The notes under the pieces: model-generated
The model's input: only the letters and a program-made list of their open reading frames with translations
Database searches by the model: none
Told to the model about the DNA's origin: nothing
Shown here: piece by piece, positions 8,252 to 16,405 of the stretch
Layout: each line of letters opens with the position of its first letter
Position numbering within the stretch: position 1 is the stretch's first letter
Translations under genes and position numbers: made by a program
Origin: Dyadobacter sp. CY356
GTDB taxonomy: Bacteria > Bacteroidota > Bacteroidia > Cytophagales > Spirosomataceae
Reading direction: 5' to 3'
Length of the DNA: 64,000 nucleotides
Assembly (NCBI RefSeq): GCF_021440195.1
Contig: NZ_JAJTSZ010000006.1
Coordinates: 434,001-498,000 of the forward strand

Positions 8252-9412
8252 ATGCACACGCCAAATGTAACCGAAAATGAACAAGACGAAATCCGTTCAA
8301 TGATTGAAAAAACGGTGAGGGATTTTGCAGCAAAGGAAATAAAACCAAATATCAGCCAATGGGATGAGGAGCAATATTTCCCTAAAACCATATTTCACCA
8401 GCTTGGGGAACTTGGCCTGATGGGTATGCTCGTGCCTGAAATTTACGGCGGCGCAGGTTTTGGTTATGCCGAATACGTAACAGCGATTATAGAACTTTCA
8501 AAAGTTGATCCGTCCATCGGACTTTCCATGGCAGCGCACAATTCTCTTTGTACAAATCATATTTTGATGTTTGGCAGTGAAGAACAGAAAAGTAAATATC
8601 TTCCAAAATTAGCCACCGGTCAGTGGATCGGTGCCTGGGGTTTGACGGAGCCCAATACCGGATCTGATGCCGGAAATATGCAAACGGTCGCTGTAAAAAA
8701 AGAGGACGGCTGGATAATCAACGGATCGAAAAATTTTATCACAAACGGAAAAAGCGGTGATGTTACAGTTTTAATCGCCAGAACTGGTGAACCCGGTGAT
8801 AAACATGGAGCTACCGCTTTTATTATTGAACAGGGAACACCGGGATTTACCGCAGGCCGGAAAGAAAATAAACTCGGTATGCGTGCCTCGGAAACAGTCG
8901 AACTTATTTTTCAGGACTGTTTCATTCCGGATAATCAGCGGATGGGTGAAACTGGCGACGGGTTTATTCAATCACTAAAAGTACTGGATGGCGGAAGAAT
9001 TTCTATTGCGGCTTTAGGTGTAGGAACTGCATTAGGTGCTTATGAAGCTGCTATAAGTTATTCCAAAGAAAGAAAACAATTTGGAAAATCCATTTCAAAT
9101 TTCCAGGCTATTGCTTTCAAACTGGCCGATATGTATACGGATATTCAGGCTTCTTCATTATTAACCTATCACGCAGCGGCTCTAAAAGACAAAGGCCAGA
9201 CCGTAACTTTACCAAGTGCTGTTGCAAAATATCATTCTTCGGAAACAGCCGTACGCGTTGCCAATGAGGCAGTGCAGATTTTTGGTGGTTATGGTTTTAC
9301 AAAAGATTATCCGGTAGAAAAATTTTATCGTGATAGTAAACTTTGTACGATTGGAGAAGGCACCAGCGAAATTCAGAAAATGGTTATTTCAAAAGAAATC
9401 TTGAAAGATTAA
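8252..9412 (+). CDS. Acyl-CoA dehydrogenase
   Basis: FAD enzyme of 386 residues that introduces the alpha,beta double bond into acyl-CoA esters. It shows the family signatures WGLTEPNTGSDAG in the middle domain and ERKQFGKSISNFQA in the C-terminal helical domain. The likely catalytic base is E369 in TIGEGTSEIQ. The mix of motifs fits short-chain or general acyl-CoA dehydrogenases, but chain length cannot be read off. It stands alone, with no electron-transfer flavoprotein or other beta-oxidation gene beside it, and is transcribed away from the UDP-sugar genes. Confidence 0.92.
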   Translation: MHTPNVTENEQDEIRSMIEKTVRDFAAKEIKPNISQWDEEQYFPKTIFHQLGELGLMGMLVPEIYGGAGFGYAEYVTAIIELSKVDPSIGLSMAAHNSLCTNHILMFGSEEQKSKYLPKLATGQWIGAWGLTEPNTGSDAGNMQTVAVKKEDGWIINGSKNFITNGKSGDVTVLIARTGEPGDKHGATAFIIEQGTPGFTAGRKENKLGMRASETVELIFQDCFIPDNQRMGETGDGFIQSLKVLDGGRISIAALGVGTALGAYEAAISYSKERKQFGKSISNFQAIAFKLADMYTDIQASSLLTYHAAALKDKGQTVTLPSAVAKYHSSETAVRVANEAVQIFGGYGFTKDYPVEKFYRDSKLCTIGEGTSEIQKMVISKEILKD

Positions 9413-9445
9413 TATATCAATTATGACCATCCATCCAGTACTATA

Positions 9446-9474
9446 ACCGACGACCGCGTTTGCAGGTCGTTGGT
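9446..9474. repeat. Intergenic hairpin, REP-like
   Basis: ACCGACGACC and GGTCGTTGGT form a ten-base stem with one mismatch-type G-T pair around a nine-base loop. There is no T run after it, so it is not an ordinary terminator. Its right arm runs into the -33 region of the promoter for the next gene. Confidence 0.5.
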
Positions 9475-9498
9475 ACAACATTGTTAGGAATAAGTTTG
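9470..9498 (+). promoter_or_regulatory. Bacteroidota-type promoter for the SPFH/NfeD pair
   Basis: TTG at 9470-9472, an 18-base spacer and TAAGTTTG at 9491-9498 match the Bacteroidota consensus TTG, 17-23 bases, TAnnTTTG. The start of transcription would lie about 35 bases before the ATG. Confidence 0.5.
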
Positions 9499-9537
9499 TA
9501 ACGAACCTATTTTCGTTATAAACCTTAACAACAAACA

Positions 9538-10455
9538 ATGATGACTCCGCTATTGGTACTTCTTGTCCTTGTCGTACTCACTATCCTGATGACGGTAAAA
9601 GTAATTCCACAGCAAAGCGCCTATATTATGGAGAGGCTTGGGAAATTCTATGCGGTATTACAACCAGGTATCAATTTTATCATTCCGTTTTTCGACCGGA
9701 TTGCCTATAAGTATACGCTGAAAGAAACAGCCGTTGATATTCCGGAACAGATCTGTATCACCCGTGATAATGTCCAGGTGCGCATGGATGGCGTAATTTT
9801 CATTCAGGTAATTGATCCTAAAAAAGCAGCTTATGGTATTGCAGATTATACCTTTGCCGTAATACAACTTGCACAAACTACGATGCGTAGTGAGATTGGG
9901 AAACTTGATCTAGATAAAACTTTCGAAGAAAGAATGACCATCAACCGCGCTGTTGTGCAGTCTATTGATGACGCTGCTATCGGATGGGGTGTGAAAGTAC
10001 TTCGTTATGAAATAAAAAATATTACGCCTCCGCAAAGCGTTCTGATTGCGATGGAAAAACAAATGCAGGCTGAGCGGGAACGCCGTGCGGTAATTTTACA
10101 ATCGGACGGAGAAAAGCAGGCTGCAATTAACGTCGCAGAAGGGCAAAAACAAAAAGCGGTACTGGAATCTGAAGGTTTGCGCTTACGTCAGATTAACGAG
10201 GCTGAGGGTGAAGCAGCTGCCTTAAAATCAGTTGCAGAAGCAACAGCAGAAAGTATCAGGCTGGTGGCCGCGGCAATCCAAACCGAAGGCGGAATGGAAG
10301 CGGTACAATTAAAAGTTGCTGATAATTATGTAGAACAATTCGGAAAACTTGCGAAAGCAGGCAATACACTGATACTTCCGGCCAATCTTGCTGACATGGG
10401 CAGTATGATTGCCGCAGCTGTTAGTATCGTAAAATCTTCCGAACCAAAGAAATAG
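9538..10455 (+). CDS. SPFH/Band-7 membrane protein (paraslipin/QmcA type)
   Basis: A 305-residue stomatin-like protein. One N-terminal membrane segment (about residues 3-20) is followed by an SPFH domain containing QQSAYIMERLGKF and PGINFIIPFFDR. A long charged alpha-helical stretch, about 170-245, is rich in AEGQKQKAVLESEG-type sequence and mediates oligomerisation. Such proteins build ring-like scaffolds in the inner membrane and regulate membrane proteases. The adjacent NfeD gene, four bases downstream, is the usual partner and supports the assignment. The exact client is unknown. Confidence 0.9.
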   Translation: MMTPLLVLLVLVVLTILMTVKVIPQQSAYIMERLGKFYAVLQPGINFIIPFFDRIAYKYTLKETAVDIPEQICITRDNVQVRMDGVIFIQVIDPKKAAYGIADYTFAVIQLAQTTMRSEIGKLDLDKTFEERMTINRAVVQSIDDAAIGWGVKVLRYEIKNITPPQSVLIAMEKQMQAERERRAVILQSDGEKQAAINVAEGQKQKAVLESEGLRLRQINEAEGEAAALKSVAEATAESIRLVAAAIQTEGGMEAVQLKVADNYVEQFGKLAKAGNTLILPANLADMGSMIAAAVSIVKSSEPKK

Positions 10456-10458
10456 AAT

Positions 10459-10899
10459 ATGGATTTGTCGCTTCCACAGATATGGGTAATTATCGGACTG
10501 CTGATGTTAGTTGCAGAGCTGGTAAGCGTTGCCCTGGTTTTTGTATTTTTTGCCGTTGGTGGATTATTAACTGCTTTACTTGCAGCCATTGGTTTACTGC
10601 CAAGTCTGGAATATCAGATTATTGCTTTTTCTGTAATATCACTTTTAACATTGATCGTATTCAGGAGAAATGCAAAAAAAATCATGGAGGCAAGGCACGA
10701 AAAACATCAGGAATACAAAGAATTTGTTGGAGAAACAGCGATGGTTATCAGAGATATACCGGCGAGTGGATCAGGGAAAATTTATTATCGTGGAGCGGAA
10801 TGGAGTGCCATTTCCGAAAACCATGCTACGATTGAAGCTGGTAGCAAAGTAATCATCCAGCGGACTGAAGGGATTACTTTGGTGGTGGAGGAATCCTGA
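10459..10899 (+). CDS. NfeD family membrane protein
   Basis: A 146-residue protein with two or three membrane segments (about residues 8-30 and 33-65) and a C-terminal OB-fold domain at about 85-146. That domain carries the typical ETAMVIRDIPASGSGKIYYRG and GAEWSA stretches. NfeD proteins bind stomatin-like partners through the OB fold and are nearly always encoded beside them, as here. It is the short form without the serine protease domain. Confidence 0.9.
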   Translation: MDLSLPQIWVIIGLLMLVAELVSVALVFVFFAVGGLLTALLAAIGLLPSLEYQIIAFSVISLLTLIVFRRNAKKIMEARHEKHQEYKEFVGETAMVIRDIPASGSGKIYYRGAEWSAISENHATIEAGSKVIIQRTEGITLVVEES

Positions 10900-10927
10900 G
10901 AGCTTGCTTATATGCAATGTATCGAGT

Positions 10928-11209
10928 TCATTTATCTGAATAATGCCCTTTTGCAGCGATAATAAAAACGGTTACTATTTCTTCAAGAACTTCATAAACA
11001 ATTCGGTTCTTCCTGTCAAGTCGTCTTGACCACAAGCCAGAAAGATTATATCTTAATTGTTCAGGTTTTCCTGTTCCTGCGTAGGGATTATCCCCTAATT
11101 CTTCGAATATTTTTTCAATACGCTTCATTAAAATTTTATCTCCCGATCGATGGAGTAAAACCAATTCTTTTTTAGCCTTATCAGAAATCTTTATAGAATA
11201 TCTGCCCAT
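10928..11209 (-). CDS. yoeB: YoeB/Txe-type toxin, ribosome-dependent mRNA endonuclease
   Basis: A 93-residue RelE-fold toxin. By alignment with E. coli YoeB the three catalytic positions are kept: E50 in GKPEQLRYNLSGLWSRR, R69 in RKNRIVYEV, and H89 in KGHYSDK. Family members bind the ribosomal A site and cut mRNA there when the antitoxin is lost. The start lies 19 bases inside the end of the antitoxin gene, the usual coupled arrangement with the antitoxin first. The C-terminus runs four residues past the usual HY end. Function is assigned from the family with high confidence. Confidence 0.92.
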   Translation of the reverse strand: MGRYSIKISDKAKKELVLLHRSGDKILMKRIEKIFEELGDNPYAGTGKPEQLRYNLSGLWSRRLDRKNRIVYEVLEEIVTVFIIAAKGHYSDK

Positions 11210-11451
11210 ATATTTTTAAGATCCCTTATCGTCGTTATTCTCCCAGCTTTTACGTCTTCAATTCCTTCCTTAATAGAATTCAATACATTTGGATCTGAAA
11301 AAAAAATATCTGTTTCAGTATTTTCATTAATTGGAACGAGCAACACAGGTTTTCTCTTTTTCCCCCTGTGAATAATTACTCTCTCTGTTTCGGCTATATT
11401 AAGGTAATCCTTTTGATTTTCACGAAATTCCCTTGCTGTTATAACTCTCAT
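11191..11451 (-). CDS. yefM: YefM/Phd-type antitoxin
   Basis: An 86-residue antitoxin. The N-terminal Phd/YefM DNA-binding fold shows MRVITAREFRENQKDYLN, then VIIHRGKKRKPVLLVP. The acidic C-terminal part, from about residue 45, should wrap the YoeB toxin. It is first in the operon and overlaps the toxin gene by 19 bases. Immediately upstream is a pair of TGTACA motifs 12 bases apart centre to centre, the geometry reported for the E. coli YefM-YoeB operator, so autoregulation of the classic type is likely. Confidence 0.92.
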   Translation of the reverse strand: MRVITAREFRENQKDYLNIAETERVIIHRGKKRKPVLLVPINENTETDIFFSDPNVLNSIKEGIEDVKAGRITTIRDLKNIWADIL

Positions 11452-11455
11452 GGTA

Positions 11456-11477
11456 TGTACAATTTTGTGTACACAAA
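11456..11477 (-). promoter_or_regulatory. YefM-YoeB operator: two TGTACA motifs
   Basis: TGTACA occurs at 11456-11461 and 11468-11473, 12 bases centre to centre. The second sits in a 14-base perfect palindrome, TTTGTGTACACAAA (11464-11477). In E. coli the YefM-YoeB operator has a long and a short palindrome with the same core and spacing. The site lies directly before the antitoxin ATG and overlaps the -7 box. Confidence 0.8.
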
Positions 11478-11503
11478 TTTAATTAAAAAATCTTAAGCTA
11501 CAA
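11474..11503 (-). promoter_or_regulatory. Promoter of the yefM-yoeB module
   Basis: Read on the minus strand: TTG at 11503-11501, 19 bases, then TAAATTTG at 11481-11474. This fits the Bacteroidota consensus, and the -7 box is overlapped by the TGTACA palindrome, as expected for repression by the toxin-antitoxin complex. Confidence 0.6.
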
Positions 11504-11575
11504 TCATAACTGCCTTAGCAGAACGATATTGATACAATGAAAACTATAAATAGTAACTTGATTCTGAATTTTATT

Positions 11576-11619
11576 AAAAAAAGCCTCAAAGGGAATCAAA
11601 TCCCATCAAGGCTTTTTTT
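11576..11619 (-). terminator. Terminator after the first PafA-like gene
   Basis: AAAGCCT pairs with AGGCTTT, with an inner GGGA/TCCC pairing and T runs on both strands. It ends the phosphatase gene on the minus strand and can also act the other way. Confidence 0.75.
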
Positions 11620-11637
11620 CAATCATTATCAGAATTC

Positions 11638-13296
11638 CTATTTTTTCAAAGCCTCTTCAACCGGATTTCCGATGTTTCCGCTTGGCGGTAAAATATGTAA
11701 CAGAGAAGCAATCGTAGAGGCGATATCAGAAACTGAAGTCCGTCTCAGCGTTTCACCTTTATTAATTCCCCAGCCATATAACACAAAAGGAACCTGCGTG
11801 TCATAATTGTATGGCGTACCGTGCGAAGTTCCTGTCGAAGTGCCATAAAACCAGCCGGGCTGCGTTATAATCTGAATATCTCCGCTTCTTTTCGCGTTGA
11901 CATTATTTTTGTACAATTCAAGCTGATAAGTATTTAACGGCGCTCTTCCCATATCACTTAAATTAATAACATCAGCAATGCCATCAACAGGAAGTAATGC
12001 TTCGCGCACTACTTCATAAACATTGGTAATATTGATCTTTTTCTGCTTCAAAAGCGCATGATCCAGATACAACTGATTGTTTTCATTGCCTTTGATGTAA
12101 TCACCCTTACCAAAATTTTCTTCCAGTGCCTGTTTCACAATATCTCCTAAAACGGTTCTGCTGGCAAGTCCGGCCGGAAGTTTGTGTTCCTTGGCAAATC
12201 CCGGAACGTCAACTACCCCGTGATCCGCAGTAAGAAAAACGGTATAATTACCTTTTCCTGTCCAGCTATCCAGAAATGAAAAAAGCTCCGCAAATTCACG
12301 GTCCAGTTTCAAATAATCATCTTCCTGTTCAACAGAATTCGGCCCGGCCATATGCCCGATTTTATCCGGGGAAGAAAAACTGATTGCAAGAAAATCTGTG
12401 TCAGCACCTTTCCCAAGATTTTCACCTTTAATCGCTTCAATGGCCATTTCTTTGGTAATCGTGTTGCCCCAGGGTGTGCTTGTAACCGTACCGAAAACAT
12501 CTCCTGCAAAACCTGCCAGTTCAAAAGGAAAGACAGGTTTTTTAGCACCCGGCAATTTCCCTTCCCAGGCAACATCATCTGCCGTACTTTGCGTATACTG
12601 CTCAATCGGATTTAAAAGCTGCCAGCCCTTTTTTAAATATTCAGCAGGCATTTTTTTGTTATTATAATCCTTAGCCCATTGCGGCAGATCGTTCATGTAA
12701 AAAGTACTGGTAACCCAGTTTCCCGTATTCGAATCAAACCAATATGAGGCATTTGCCGTATGTCCGGCAGGCAAAATCGATCCGCGGTCTTTTATCGCTA
12801 CGCCGATTGTTTTTGAACGAAAGTTGGTAGCAATTCTTAGTTGATCTGTAACGGTACTTGTCAATAAATTCTTTGGTGACATTTTCCCAACACTGACATT
12901 ATTACTTCCAATTGTTTTTACGGTGCTGTCTTCCACGCAATAAACGCCTTTTCCGGAATACTGATCATGCCATTCATTTCCGATAATTCCGTTAATTGCC
13001 GGTACAGAACCTGTGTAAATTGAAGCGTGTCCGGCCGCAGTAACGGTTAAGGCGTAGCTATAATGATTGTTCCGGCAGTTGAAACCTTCGTTCATAAAAC
13101 GTTTCAATCCGCCTTCCACATATTTGTCATAATAGCGGTAGAGGTAATCATAACGCATTTGATCCACAACGATTCCGACTACTAATTTTGGTCGTGCCAG
13201 ATTTTTTGATGCAGGTACTGATGTTTTTTTAGGTATTTGAGCAGCAACAGAAATAGTTGCCAGCATGCCCATAACCCAGAAGGATAATTTTCTCAC
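11638..13296 (-). CDS. PafA-like alkaline phosphatase, copy 1
   Basis: A secreted phosphatase of 552 residues with an N-terminal signal peptide (about 1-19). It has the alkaline phosphatase superfamily core of PafA. The metal ligand region is GIVVDQMRYDY, and the nucleophilic threonine lies in ALTVTAAGHASIY, followed by GIIGNEW with its asparagine. Also present are the lysine and arginine in AIKDRGS, the metal ligands in SPDKIGHMAGP and FLTADHG, and the late histidine in TSHGTPYNYD. All active-site groups known in PafA appear to be present. It removes phosphate from monoesters in the periplasm or outside the cell. A second, closely related gene lies 133 bases upstream. Confidence 0.9.
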   Translation of the reverse strand: MRKLSFWVMGMLATISVAAQIPKKTSVPASKNLARPKLVVGIVVDQMRYDYLYRYYDKYVEGGLKRFMNEGFNCRNNHYSYALTVTAAGHASIYTGSVPAINGIIGNEWHDQYSGKGVYCVEDSTVKTIGSNNVSVGKMSPKNLLTSTVTDQLRIATNFRSKTIGVAIKDRGSILPAGHTANASYWFDSNTGNWVTSTFYMNDLPQWAKDYNNKKMPAEYLKKGWQLLNPIEQYTQSTADDVAWEGKLPGAKKPVFPFELAGFAGDVFGTVTSTPWGNTITKEMAIEAIKGENLGKGADTDFLAISFSSPDKIGHMAGPNSVEQEDDYLKLDREFAELFSFLDSWTGKGNYTVFLTADHGVVDVPGFAKEHKLPAGLASRTVLGDIVKQALEENFGKGDYIKGNENNQLYLDHALLKQKKINITNVYEVVREALLPVDGIADVINLSDMGRAPLNTYQLELYKNNVNAKRSGDIQIITQPGWFYGTSTGTSHGTPYNYDTQVPFVLYGWGINKGETLRRTSVSDIASTIASLLHILPPSGNIGNPVEEALKK

Positions 13297-13429
13297 GATT
13301 CAGGATATTAATTTATTGGTGTCAATTTATATTCGACAAGACACAAAGGTTGAAATCAAAACTGGAAATAATCCGGAATTTCTTCAAAAATAAAAATGAT
13401 TATTAAATTAACTCAACCTTATCAAACCA

Positions 13430-15103
13430 TTAGTTTTTCTTCAAAGCCTCTTCAACAGGGTTTCCAACGTTTCCACTTGGTGGCAGAATATGTAGCAGTG
13501 ATGAAATCGTAGGTGCAATATCCGCTATGCTTGTTCTGCGCAGAGTTTCGCCTTTGTTCACCCCCCAGCCATAAAGAAGAAATGGAACATGGGTATCGTA
13601 ATTGTAAGGCGTGCCATGATCTGTTCCCGTTGCGCCACCTGCAAACCAGCCTGGCTGAACAATGATTTGCAGATCTCCACTTCTTTTGGCATTGATATTA
13701 TTTTTGAATAATTCAAGCTGATAGGTATTCAATGGAGCCTTATTAATATCGGCCAAGTTTAAAACATCAGCTATACCGTCAATCGGAAGTAGTGCTGTTC
13801 TGACTACCTCATAAGCATCATTCATTGAAATTTTCTTTTCTTTCAGAAGTTTATGGTCAAGATATAATTGATAGTTTTCACTTGCTAAAACAAAATCTCC
13901 CTTACCAAAAGCATCGGCCATTGATTTTTTAACAGCTTCTTCAATTTTAACAGCATCCAGCAAATCAGCAGGCAATTTATGCTCTTTCCAAAACCCAGGC
14001 ACATCCGCTCCGCCATGATCTGCCGTCAGAAAAACGGTATAATTTCCTTTTCCAACCCAACCATCCAAAAAGTTAAGCAGTTCGGCAAACTCCATATCCA
14101 GTTTCAGATAATCATCTTCCTGCTCAATGGATGTAGGTCCAAAAGCGTGACCGATTCTGTCAGGTGAAGAAAAACTTATTGCCAGAAAATCAGTATCCTT
14201 TCCTTTTCCAAGATTCTCACCTTTAATAGCCGCAATGGCCATTTCTTTTGTAATGGTATTTCCCCAGGGCGTGGTCGTTACAACACCAAATGCATCACCA
14301 GCCAAACCGGCCAGTTCATAAGGAAAAACAGGTTTGGCAACACCTGGCAATTTCCCTTCCCAGGGCTCGTCATCCGGCGTACTTTCTGTATATTGGTCAG
14401 CAGGCAAAAGTAAACTCCAACCCTTTTTCAAATACACTGACGGCATTTTTTTGTCATTATAATCCTGAACCCACTTTGGAAGTTCATTCATATAATAAGT
14501 ACTGGTAACAAAATTTCCGGTTTTTGAATCAAACCAGTAAGCACCGTTTGCTGCATGGCCTGCGGGAAGAATGGATGCCCGGTCTTTTATTGCAATACCG
14601 ATAGATTTGGAACGAAAATTTGTAGCAATTCTTAACTGATCAGTTACCGTACTGGTCAGAAGATTTTTTGGAGACATTTTCCCCACAGTCACATTATTAC
14701 TTCCGACCGTAGAAACGTCATGATCATCAGTGCAATAGACTTTCTGCCCCGTTTTAGTATCAAACCAGTCATTGCCAATAATACCGTTTATGGCTGGCAA
14801 TGAACCGCTATAAACCGCAGAATGGCCAGCCGCCGTTACCGTTAAGGCATAATGATAATGATTATTCCGACAGTTGAAGCCATCGTTGATCAGTCTTTTC
14901 AATCCACCTTCTGAATATTTGTTATAATACCGATATAGATAATCATAGCGCATCTGGTCAACAACGATGCCAACAACGAGTTTTGGCCGGGCGAGTGTTG
15001 TGGATTTTGAAATATTTTTGGAAGGAATTTGCGCAAAAACCGAAGAACTCAGCATGCAACCAGTGATCAAAACATGCAGAAATAACTTGGGTATACGTTT
15101 CAT
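13430..15103 (-). CDS. PafA-like alkaline phosphatase, copy 2
   Basis: A 557-residue paralogue of the next gene downstream, with a signal peptide of about 24 residues. The catalytic set is again complete: ALTVTAAGHSAVYSG with the threonine nucleophile, AIKDRAS, SPDRIGHAFGP, FLTADHGGADVPG and GTDHGTPYNYD. Differences from copy 1 cluster around the metal site (HGGADV against HGVVDV; DRIGHAFGP against DKIGHMAGP) and in the region of about residues 395-425, which may shift substrate preference between monoesters and diesters. Tandem position and close similarity point to a local duplication. No Pho-type regulatory site could be recognised upstream. Confidence 0.9.
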   Translation of the reverse strand: MKRIPKLFLHVLITGCMLSSSVFAQIPSKNISKSTTLARPKLVVGIVVDQMRYDYLYRYYNKYSEGGLKRLINDGFNCRNNHYHYALTVTAAGHSAVYSGSLPAINGIIGNDWFDTKTGQKVYCTDDHDVSTVGSNNVTVGKMSPKNLLTSTVTDQLRIATNFRSKSIGIAIKDRASILPAGHAANGAYWFDSKTGNFVTSTYYMNELPKWVQDYNDKKMPSVYLKKGWSLLLPADQYTESTPDDEPWEGKLPGVAKPVFPYELAGLAGDAFGVVTTTPWGNTITKEMAIAAIKGENLGKGKDTDFLAISFSSPDRIGHAFGPTSIEQEDDYLKLDMEFAELLNFLDGWVGKGNYTVFLTADHGGADVPGFWKEHKLPADLLDAVKIEEAVKKSMADAFGKGDFVLASENYQLYLDHKLLKEKKISMNDAYEVVRTALLPIDGIADVLNLADINKAPLNTYQLELFKNNINAKRSGDLQIIVQPGWFAGGATGTDHGTPYNYDTHVPFLLYGWGVNKGETLRRTSIADIAPTISSLLHILPPSGNVGNPVEEALKKN

Positions 15104-15464
15104 AGGAAATCAATTAATTTTATTGGTCTTGAAAGGTTAAAGCAACTGCGGACCTATTTAAGCAATAAATATAATCCAACTCCAAATATATACTTCTTAA
15201 TTATTTGTTCAGGCCAATTTTAGTTTAACAAATAATTACCTCTCAGATAAAAGCAGGAATGATTGTTCCTTACCTTTATTATGTGGACTGAAAATCAAAT
15301 AATTCAAATCAGATATTTGTAATTTTTCAATCCGAACGCAACAATCCGCATGTCAGCAGATGTATTGATAAGGTAATGTACAGCGACCTCGCACATATTT
15401 ATAGAATCTGTGGGAATTCAGCGATAAGATTCTCAGTTTTGTTATCATAATCCTAATTAATCGA
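15104..15464. other. Intergenic region, nothing recognised
   Basis: A 361-base AT-rich gap between the divergent phosphatase and lipoprotein genes. It must hold both promoters. A minus-strand TAnnTTTG match (fwd CAAATATA, 15183-15190) is present without a well-spaced -33 box. No RNA gene or repeat is seen. Confidence 0.5.
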
Positions 15465-15857
15465 ATGTCCGGCAAAATTAAATTAAGCCATATTTTATTG
15501 GCTCTGACTATAATCACCTTAGCGGGCTGCGCCTCCGGGGTGCCTATTTCAACGAGTAAGAAATACCCGATTGAAGTGCTCTATGAAAACCAGTCACTTG
15601 ACCGGCCCTATTCGGAAATTGGCTGGGTGGAAATCAGTAGCGAAGATTCTCTGACAGCCAGACAAACCAAGGACCGTAAAATGATGTATCGAGGAAATGA
15701 TGCAGAAACCAAGGAGCTTCTTGCCGCGAGACTTGTGATGAAAGCGCAAAAAATCGGAGCGAATGCGCTGATCAATGTGCAGTATAAATACTATACTTCT
15801 GTAAAAAAAGAAGGTTACATTATGAAAGGCCTTGCTGTAAGATACAGAGGAGAATAA
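15465..15857 (+). CDS. Putative lipoprotein of unknown function
   Basis: A 130-residue protein with a lipoprotein signal (hydrophobic segment followed by TLAGC, acylated cysteine near residue 22). The mature part contains IGWVEIS near residue 48 and LAARLVMKAQKIGANALINVQYKYY near the end, which resembles small secreted proteins that share the pattern GANA-hydrophobic-beta strand with YbjQ-like folds. That is only a loose likeness. It is followed 20 bases later by a thioesterase gene. Function is unknown. Confidence 0.6.
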   Translation: MSGKIKLSHILLALTIITLAGCASGVPISTSKKYPIEVLYENQSLDRPYSEIGWVEISSEDSLTARQTKDRKMMYRGNDAETKELLAARLVMKAQKIGANALINVQYKYYTSVKKEGYIMKGLAVRYRGE

Positions 15858-15877
15858 CCAAAGCTTAATCAGAAAAG

Positions 15878-16405
15878 ATGCTTTTTACAGGAGATTTATC
15901 AAAAATGCCCGTTGAGGCGGAGTCACGCGTCATTGTCCGTTTTCAGGATTGTGATCCGCTCATGCACCTAAACAATTCGAAATATTTCGAGTATTTTTTC
16001 AATGCCAGAGAAGATCAGGTTTCCAAACTATACGGATTTAGCTTTGAGGCGATGTTCAGGGAATTGAAAACCAGCTGGGTAGTGTATCAGCATCAGATTG
16101 CATACGTTCGTCCGGCACTCATCAGTGAATGGACGCGCATTACTTCCAGAGTAATTCATTATAACGAAGACACGATGGTTACTGAATATTTCATGACCAA
16201 CGACCACCGCACAGAATTAAAAACGATGCTTTGGACAACTTCAAAACATATCAGTATTTTGACCGGAAAAAGAGTGCCGCACAATGAAGAGGTGATGGCA
16301 TATCTGGCTGCGACCTGCGTTCCCGATATCGATTTTCCAAATCTGGAATTTAATGACCGTATCCATCAAATAAAATACGCGCTTTCACAAGGGACTAACG
16401 CATAA
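15878..16405 (+). CDS. Hotdog-fold acyl-CoA thioesterase (4HBT)
   Basis: A 175-residue protein of the 4-hydroxybenzoyl-CoA thioesterase group. The family motif is VRFQDCDPLMHLNNSKYFEYF near residue 20, where the aspartate is the likely catalytic residue and the HLNN segment follows it. Relatives hydrolyse short or aromatic acyl-CoA esters; the substrate is not evident here. Its last 11 bases overlap the 3' end of the convergent TamB-like gene, an unusually tight arrangement with no terminator in between. Confidence 0.85.
   Translation: MLFTGDLSKMPVEAESRVIVRFQDCDPLMHLNNSKYFEYFFNAREDQVSKLYGFSFEAMFRELKTSWVVYQHQIAYVRPALISEWTRITSRVIHYNEDTMVTEYFMTNDHRTELKTMLWTTSKHISILTGKRVPHNEEVMAYLAATCVPDIDFPNLEFNDRIHQIKYALSQGTNA

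Noticed and set aside
11537-11806. 89-codon open frame on the plus strand
   Set aside because: Runs through a terminator and into the antisense of the PafA-like gene.
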